A DNA stretch of 64,000 bases, from positions 1,922,001-1,986,000 of the forward strand of contig JAECYW010000010.1 in NCBI GenBank assembly GCA_023014335.1. The letters run 5' to 3'. Both the position numbers and the translations under genes were made by a program. Of this stretch, positions 58,613 through 64,000 are shown in pieces (position 1 is the first letter of the stretch; each line of letters starts with the position of its first letter). Below the pieces are notes generated by a model. The model made no database searches. It worked only from the letters and a program-made list of their open reading frames with translations, and was not told the DNA's origin. This DNA comes from Galerina marginata. Lineage: Eukaryota > Basidiomycota > Agaricomycetes > Agaricales > Galerinaceae.

Positions 58613-59837
58613 CTCCGCACGCCGACTTGGCATCCCAAACCCTCAAGTTCATATCAAACAACGGTTAGCTGATCTTTCGAGATCAACAAGTAAGTAACAA
58701 TTCATAGCTTTTTTAAAACCACCACTCACTTCGTGTCCAGCCCATCTCGAGCTCGGGCCTTCGACTTTCAACGTCCCGCCGTCACCCGCTCACCCACTGT
58801 ATACATCGTCGCTGCGCAAAGGTCAGCCAAAACCCCAAGAACAATGTCAAAGCAGGAAACTCACCGCGAAACAAATAGCCAGCTGGGCTTCACAACGACA
58901 CCACCCACCACTCCCACTCTATCTCGCAGCATGACTCGCTGTCCGACGCTTTCGACCACTTCCGGCAGTCGTTCTCGCTCGTTCGACGGCTGGGGCCGCG
59001 GCCGCTGGAGTGGGTGCAGGTTGTAGGCCGTGGCTCGATGATGGGAGCTGCGAAGCGGGCGTACATCAGCTTCCCGGCCCACGTTGAAGGGGAAAGGTTG
59101 GACTTACCAGCTCGTACATCACCGCCATGCGACACGGACAACAACGCCGACTATCCAGTCGTCGTCATCGTCGTCGCCATCCCTCCTCCCTCTCCTTCCT
59201 CCCTCCCTTCTCGTCTTTGCTGCGTCCACGATCCTGGGTCGAGTCAGCTGTTACCCGTGCGTACCCGTTTAGGAAGACGCTCCCTGCGACGCCGGCAGCA
59301 TCGCAGCTAAACACGGAGCATCAGAGACACGCCGCGGGAGGTGGAGGCGGGAGGTTGGAAGTCAGGGCACTGGAATGCCGAGACAGCCGCCATCGCACGG
59401 ACAGCGGTCTCGACTATTCCAGTCGTCGCCGCCGTCGTTCGTTCGTTTGTGACGTGGCCGTTGGGATGTGGGACAGGGAGGCGGGAGGCGGGAGGGCTGT
59501 GGACGGAAGTCGAAGCCAAAAGGAGCAGGAGGAGAGGTGGAGCGAGGGATGTCAGACCCGGCGCAGGTGATGAGAAGAGGGGAGTACGTACCCGCGGTGG
59601 CTGGACAAGGGCGTACGCGCACTCGCACCCCTCGTTCGACGAGGGCCGTCGCGAGACCGCTCCGAATTAACCTGGAACGGAGGGGGGGAGGAAGAGGGGA
59701 TCAGCCTCCCGCGGCGTCGACGTTTAGAGGTTTAGGGACGGGCTTACCTCGTTGTCGACTCGCGTGGCCTGCCCTACTCTCTTCGTGTCGCAGCAGCCGC
59801 GGCTGGGGCCCTCCGATTGGATGAAGCTGCAGGTGAT

Positions 59838-60367
59838 GTTACAGCGCTTCCATAATCTAATGAGAATCGACTTTTTTTATTTTTTTCCGATTTCCCGATT
59901 TAGAACTGCTTAATTTGGGTATTTGAGGCACGTGCACTTCGCCTAACGCTTGGCCGGCCACTGGGCTGCCCTACACTTGGCCTCCTCAGTCGCAGAAAAG
60001 GCCCCAAAAGCAAGTAAAATCATTTTGTTCAGAAGTAGATGCTTTTTATTCCTGTAATATCAAACAGAAGAACAAACACTGTAGCCTCTCGACGAAACTT
60101 GTACAAAACTAAGTACTGCTGCCCTTCTTCTGGAGTTAAAACAAATTTATGGTGTTACTGGATGCTACAAGGATACCGTGTCGTCCTGTGAACATAAAGA
60201 TGGCTGTTTTACCGATGAAAAAGTCAGAAATGCGGTGAAAGACGGCCAGATATCGATGATAGGCGAAGTGCACGTGCTTCAAATTCCCAAATTGAGAAAT
60301 TCTTAATCGGGAAATCGGAAAAAAATAAAAAAAGTCGATTCTCATTAGATTATGGAAGCGCTGTAAC
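59838..60367. mobile_element. 530-bp inverted-repeat element (MITE-like)
   Basis: The left end (GTTACAGCGCTTCCATAATC, 59838 on) is mirrored by the right end (GATTATGGAAGCGCTGTAAC, to 60367). The inverted similarity continues about 110 bp inward through TCTAATGAGAATCGACTTTT, TTTCCGATTTCCCGATT and GTGCACTTCGCC. If the ends are read as CAGCGC..GCGCTG the element is flanked by TA on both sides, as for Tc1/mariner-superfamily elements. No transposase is encoded, so it would be non-autonomous. Confidence 0.8.
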
Positions 60368-60370
60368 GAC

Positions 60371-61120
60371 AGTAAGTTTTTCGTATCATCAATCGTCGAA
60401 AATATGTGCTTACCTCTTTGATTTTCAGTCTTTTCTCGACGTAACGGCGCCTGGTAAACCTTGAACGAAACGAATGCGAAATCAAGGCGACGTCAACAAC
60501 GTAAAGACCAATGCGCAAGACGGCTTACCCGGGAGCTCGTGGGCTTGCTGCTGCCGCGGTTCTGAGCAACAAGGAACTGAGGAAAGGAAGTGGGTTAGAG
60601 TTACTAAAAGGTATGTTGAGCACGTTGTGCTTACCTTTCCGTTGGCTGATACACCCGTTTTATTGGTTTAGGTACGATCTAAAAAGCGGTCAGCGAACGA
60701 AAACGGGACCGCACGCCGAATGAGTACCCACCAAGCCGACCACGCAGGCACGAAATATGAGCAAAGACCTGCGGAGGTCGTCGAGAACGGGTAAGCGTTT
60801 CGTATTCTCGATCGTCAATACATTTGCTTACCTCTTTGACTTTCAGTCTCCCTGCAACAAAGTGACTCCGGGGTTGTGCTGCCGCCGTTTCGCGCTGGAA
60901 GCCGGGATGAGGAACTGAGGAGATGGATTAGTATTGCTGAAATGTATCTTGAGAATGTCGGGCTTACCTTTACGATGGCTAATACATTTGGTTCATGCCA
61001 GTTCGATCTGAAAGGCGGTCAGCAAAGGATAATGAAAGTGGAAGACGAACGAGCACCCACTGACGCCCCTATGCTGGGAGGAAGGACTGGGCAAGACCTG
61101 CAAAAGTCGTCGAGGACGTC
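60371..61120. repeat. Tandem exon/intron-like modules
   Basis: Two direct copies (60371-60790 and 60790-61120) share GCTTACCTCTTTGA(T/C)TTTCAGTCT, GAACTGAGGA, CTTACCTTT.CG.TGGCT and CGATCT.AAA.GCGGTCAGC. Splice-like signals occur on both strands: GTAAG..TTTCAG forward, GTAAGC..CTCAG in reverse. The second copy has a stop in the frame open in the first. Confidence 0.6.
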
Positions 61121-61924
61121 AGCGCGAAGTAAAGGAAAAGCGGGCAGGCAGGACGTACTAGATCGCGGTTGTTGGGAGGACCAACCGAGCGCAGAGTGCA
61201 GAGTGCGGAGGAGAAGGAGCAGAATGGAGAGGAGAGATGTGGAGGAAGAGGAAGGGAAGGGAAGAGGGGATGGAGGATTCCAGCCGAATCTACGGCAGGT
61301 TATATACCCCCTTCCCTTTCCCTTTATTCAGTGTTCGGGACCACGTAGGCGAGCGATCAACGCACCATGCCTAGCAGCTAGTGCTAGTGCGTTTTCTCAA
61401 CTCGCGTACCGGGTGCGGATGTGGATACAGATGTCTGGATGGGCCCTGAGCTTGCGGTTCCGTTACCCGAACGGGATCGGCTGGGCGCTATTGCTCCTCC
61501 TGGTTCAGTTCTGGGAGTCGGGGTGCGTTCTTCATTGTGTCGTTAATTGTACTCTAATGCTATTCTTACATGTAACTAGCCTATCTTTTGTTGAATGAAT
61601 ATAATCTAATAATTTAACATGTATGTGCTCCCGTTCCGAACCCATTCCCTATCCCCCTTCCTCAAACTCAATGCCACAGCGTAGGTATTTCGCTAACTAG
61701 TCGTGAGATCTAAATTAATTTACCTCACCCACTTCGTTAGATCTACACGAAAGCGACCAAGAAACAGCGGCACGAATTCAAAACATACGTGAAATATGCA
61801 CTGTATTGCTCGGAGGTACGTACTCCCGAAACAACTTCATTGCGCCTGCATTAGCGTTAGCACTGAACCTCGCTTCTCAGCCTAGCACCTACCGAATAAG
61901 TCAAAGGACCCGAACAGCTGAAAC

Positions 61925-63310
61925 ACGCTGTTTTTTTGGGAGAAGAACGGAGAACAGGGGACGGAGGAGTGGCTAAGACTCGGAGATATTTCGATCTCGG
62001 ATCTCCTGCCTCACCTTGGCCTCCGTGCTGCTTCCAATTGCTGCTCGGTAATTATATTGCTGTATGCACCGTATTGTATAGGCTACGCGATGTATTTCTA
62101 GACTGTTTACATTTACGAAGCATGTACAAGGCTATAGGCGCCTAAATGAGCGGAGTACACTCTCCCGCTCTTCTCGAGTGGCTTGGGCTCAGCTCCCTCT
62201 CGTCAATCGAACCTGACCCTGACCTAGAAGCAACCGGGCAATTACGCCCTAATAAGCGACGCAGTGCAGTGAAAGCGGTCTATTTTTTGGGAGCAAATGC
62301 GGGAAGTAGGAATGGAGGAAATGGGGAGTTGATCCGATGGTTGCAGGTGCGCCGACGTGCTCACAATTCCATCTTTGCTTTTCCTAATGCTAATGTAGGC
62401 CTACTGATTAGCATACTATCATTTGGCTAAGGTTTCATTCAATCTAGCTGTACCGTGCGCAAATGAATTGAGGCAATTACACCGCACCAGAATAAGCGCC
62501 CAACGTGATCCCTCGTTTCATGTCATGTATTGCCCTCGTCCTCTCGCTATGTTGGAATCCAGCATGTAAATAGTTAATTTATTCAATTACCTATCACTAC
62601 AGGAAGTTCCAGGTTGATATTTCAAGCCAAATGTAATTCAAGTAAGCCTCAATAATTCCGAGCTGATCAAAAGCCGCTTACTGATTATTTTACCGTGGCC
62701 ATTGCCCCGACCCGCGACTTATTGACAGGTACTAGCCTAACGGGTGCCGAATAATAGATAACCTGGGTTGAAGCGGAGAAATAGACCGATTTTTTGGCAG
62801 TGAAACAGGGAAGCAGACACGGAAGAGTCTGTAGTGTGATCGGATTGTTTGACGGCGCCGTTTGCGTGCTCCGCGCTCGCCACTCAAAGCACAAAAATAT
62901 CAGCACTCAATCCAAGCTACTAAATAGCCATTCCAGCTATAAAGCTAAATTACAAGCATCTGATTATTCTATTCAACGGAAAATATTGAAATATTGATGG
63001 AAACCAAATCGCGAATTGGGCGCCCGGACTCTTCACTTCATGTCTCTGCCTTTAATCCGGTGCTAGTTCACTCAATTAATAACGAGTACTATATTTCAAT
63101 CTACATACGTTTTAATCTGTGTGTATAAACTACATCCACGGAAATTGAGCAGCTTGCCGTGTTTTCATGTTGAAGTAAGCTGTCTGCCGACCCACTGAAT
63201 GGAGTAAACCGTGGTTTAGTGGGATCCGAACAGCCGGCGATCTGTAAAGAAGCTTAATGTACGTGTTTTTTGGGATTGAAACAACGAAGTAGGGATGGAG
63301 GAGGGGGTGA
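61925..63310. repeat. Four diverged copies of a TTTTTTGGGA..GGATGGAGGA motif
   Basis: The motif (T-run, GGGA/GGCA, then GGGAAGTAGG-like and GGAGGAG-like words over about 45 bp) occurs near 61931, 62283, 62790 and 63265, all in the same orientation, at intervals of about 350, 505 and 475 bp. Flanks are only loosely alike. Confidence 0.5.
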
Positions 63311-63730
63311 TCTGACGGCGTGTCGGAGGCGCTACATCCTCTTTCCAAATCGCGTCGTGTTCTCCCTAAACCTGACGTGAGCAGGTGACAAAAAAAAGGT
63401 CGGCAGTGGGGTGCCAAAAATGTGGCGGCTTTATGCTCCCGAATTAGCGGTAAATAAACTCTAAGGACCAAGAATCCAGACGCCATGACGTTCGAAAATG
63501 GAATGGAGGAGTGGATGTCCGATTCTATCTAAAATTATGTACCCGAGAAAATGTGTCGTATAGTACTACCGCGCAACTCAAATTTCTCAGTGTTAGCGTC
63601 TCACAATTACGCCAGAAAGCAGCAAGTGTTCAAGGCGACGCAGACGTAATCTCAGAGAAATAAATGATGAATGACTGCTTACCGTTGAACCTACCGAGTC
63701 AAAAGTTCAAATAAGCAAATATTTACAAGG

Positions 63731-63960
63731 GAAAATGGATGCCGAACACATAATATAATTTTGTTACCAGCAGCCGGGTAACCGGTAACAAAGTTATAGA
63801 AGTGGTAGAAGTTGGAAAGGGGGTCAGATCCAGTTGGTGATTATTTGTTGATGGAGGAGTGAAAAGGAACATAGAACACACAGTACGACTTTGTTCCCAG
63901 CAGCCGGGTAACCAGTAACAAAGCCATAAAGGTGGTAGAAGGCGAGTGAAAATAGTAAAT
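63731..63960. repeat. 131-bp tandem repeat with GGTAAC palindrome
   Basis: Two direct copies share AACACA..TTTTGTT.CCAGCAGCC, GGGTAACC(G/A)GTAACAAAG and GTGGTAGAAG. Each contains a self-complementary TTGTTACC..GGTAACAA-type stem. The second copy runs almost to the window end, so more copies may lie beyond. Confidence 0.7.
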
Positions 63961-64000
63961 TGGAGGCAGATGAACTGGGAATTTTACTGAGCCCAGGACA

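Larger units (their letters stand above)
57211..64000. other. Repeat-rich terminal region without a supported gene
   Basis: Numerous short frames, none with a known domain. A 142-codon forward frame at 57900-58328 is the longest with an ATG but is part of a duplicated block. A GC-rich island spans about 58730-59830 and yields long chance frames in several phases. Repeats inside are annotated separately. Confidence 0.5.

Noticed and set aside
59127..59824. Several 110-147 codon frames
   Set aside because: They arise in multiple phases of a GC-rich island; composition is Arg/Gly-biased and no domain is visible.

Overview
The window reads as nuclear DNA of a mushroom-forming basidiomycete (Agaricomycetes). 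Genes are broken by many short introns of about 50-65 nt with GT..AG ends, and several introns carry CTGAC-type branch sites. The protein families also fit: multicopy F-box/leucine-rich proteins, a NACHT-TPR STAND protein, an Agaricomycete-type cytochrome P450, and a secreted DUF1680/GH127 glycosidase. No bacterial operon, rRNA, tRNA or CRISPR array was recognised. The exon structures given were built by hand by keeping reading phase across canonical splice sites; no transcript data were available.

Layout. 0-3.3 kb: no convincing gene, with AAGTGA-rich repeats. 3.3-4.9 kb: ankyrin + von Willebrand A protein. 5.3-6.7 kb: F-box protein (-). 7.3-9.6 kb: complete 12-exon P450. 10.0-11.3 kb (-): three-part protein with a helical N-terminus, an EF-hand-like loop and a receiver-like alpha/beta domain; this is the most interesting gene here. 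12.8-14.3 kb: F-box protein. 14.4-19.8 kb: gene-poor, with a decayed repeat relic. 19.8-23.0 kb: 21-exon GH127-like enzyme. 23.3-40.2 kb: F-box cluster (six genes plus one 3' relic) enclosing an SDR oxidoreductase and a RING-like protein. 40.4-45.1 kb (-): large NACHT-TPR protein. 45.1-50.3 kb: segmental duplications. 50.3-52.3 kb (-): 13-exon WW-like protein. 52.8-54.4 kb (-): another F-box paralog. 55.0-57.2 kb (-): peroxisomal DysF peroxin. 57.2-64 kb: repeat-rich, including a 530-bp inverted-repeat element and several tandem modules.

Functional themes. Nine intact or near-intact F-box genes and one relic would act, if functional, as substrate receptors of SCF ubiquitin ligases; the RING-like protein may be an additional ubiquitin-related factor. 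Six of the F-box genes plus the relic form one recognisable paralog family, sharing an F-box, a WSRQLPIDV-like block and a C-terminal KKL(I/M)..RN block, which suggests local birth-and-death evolution. The NACHT-TPR protein and the helical/EF-hand/receiver-like protein are plausible signalling or non-self-recognition components. P450, GH127, SDR and peroxin are metabolic or organelle genes with no evident pathway link to each other.
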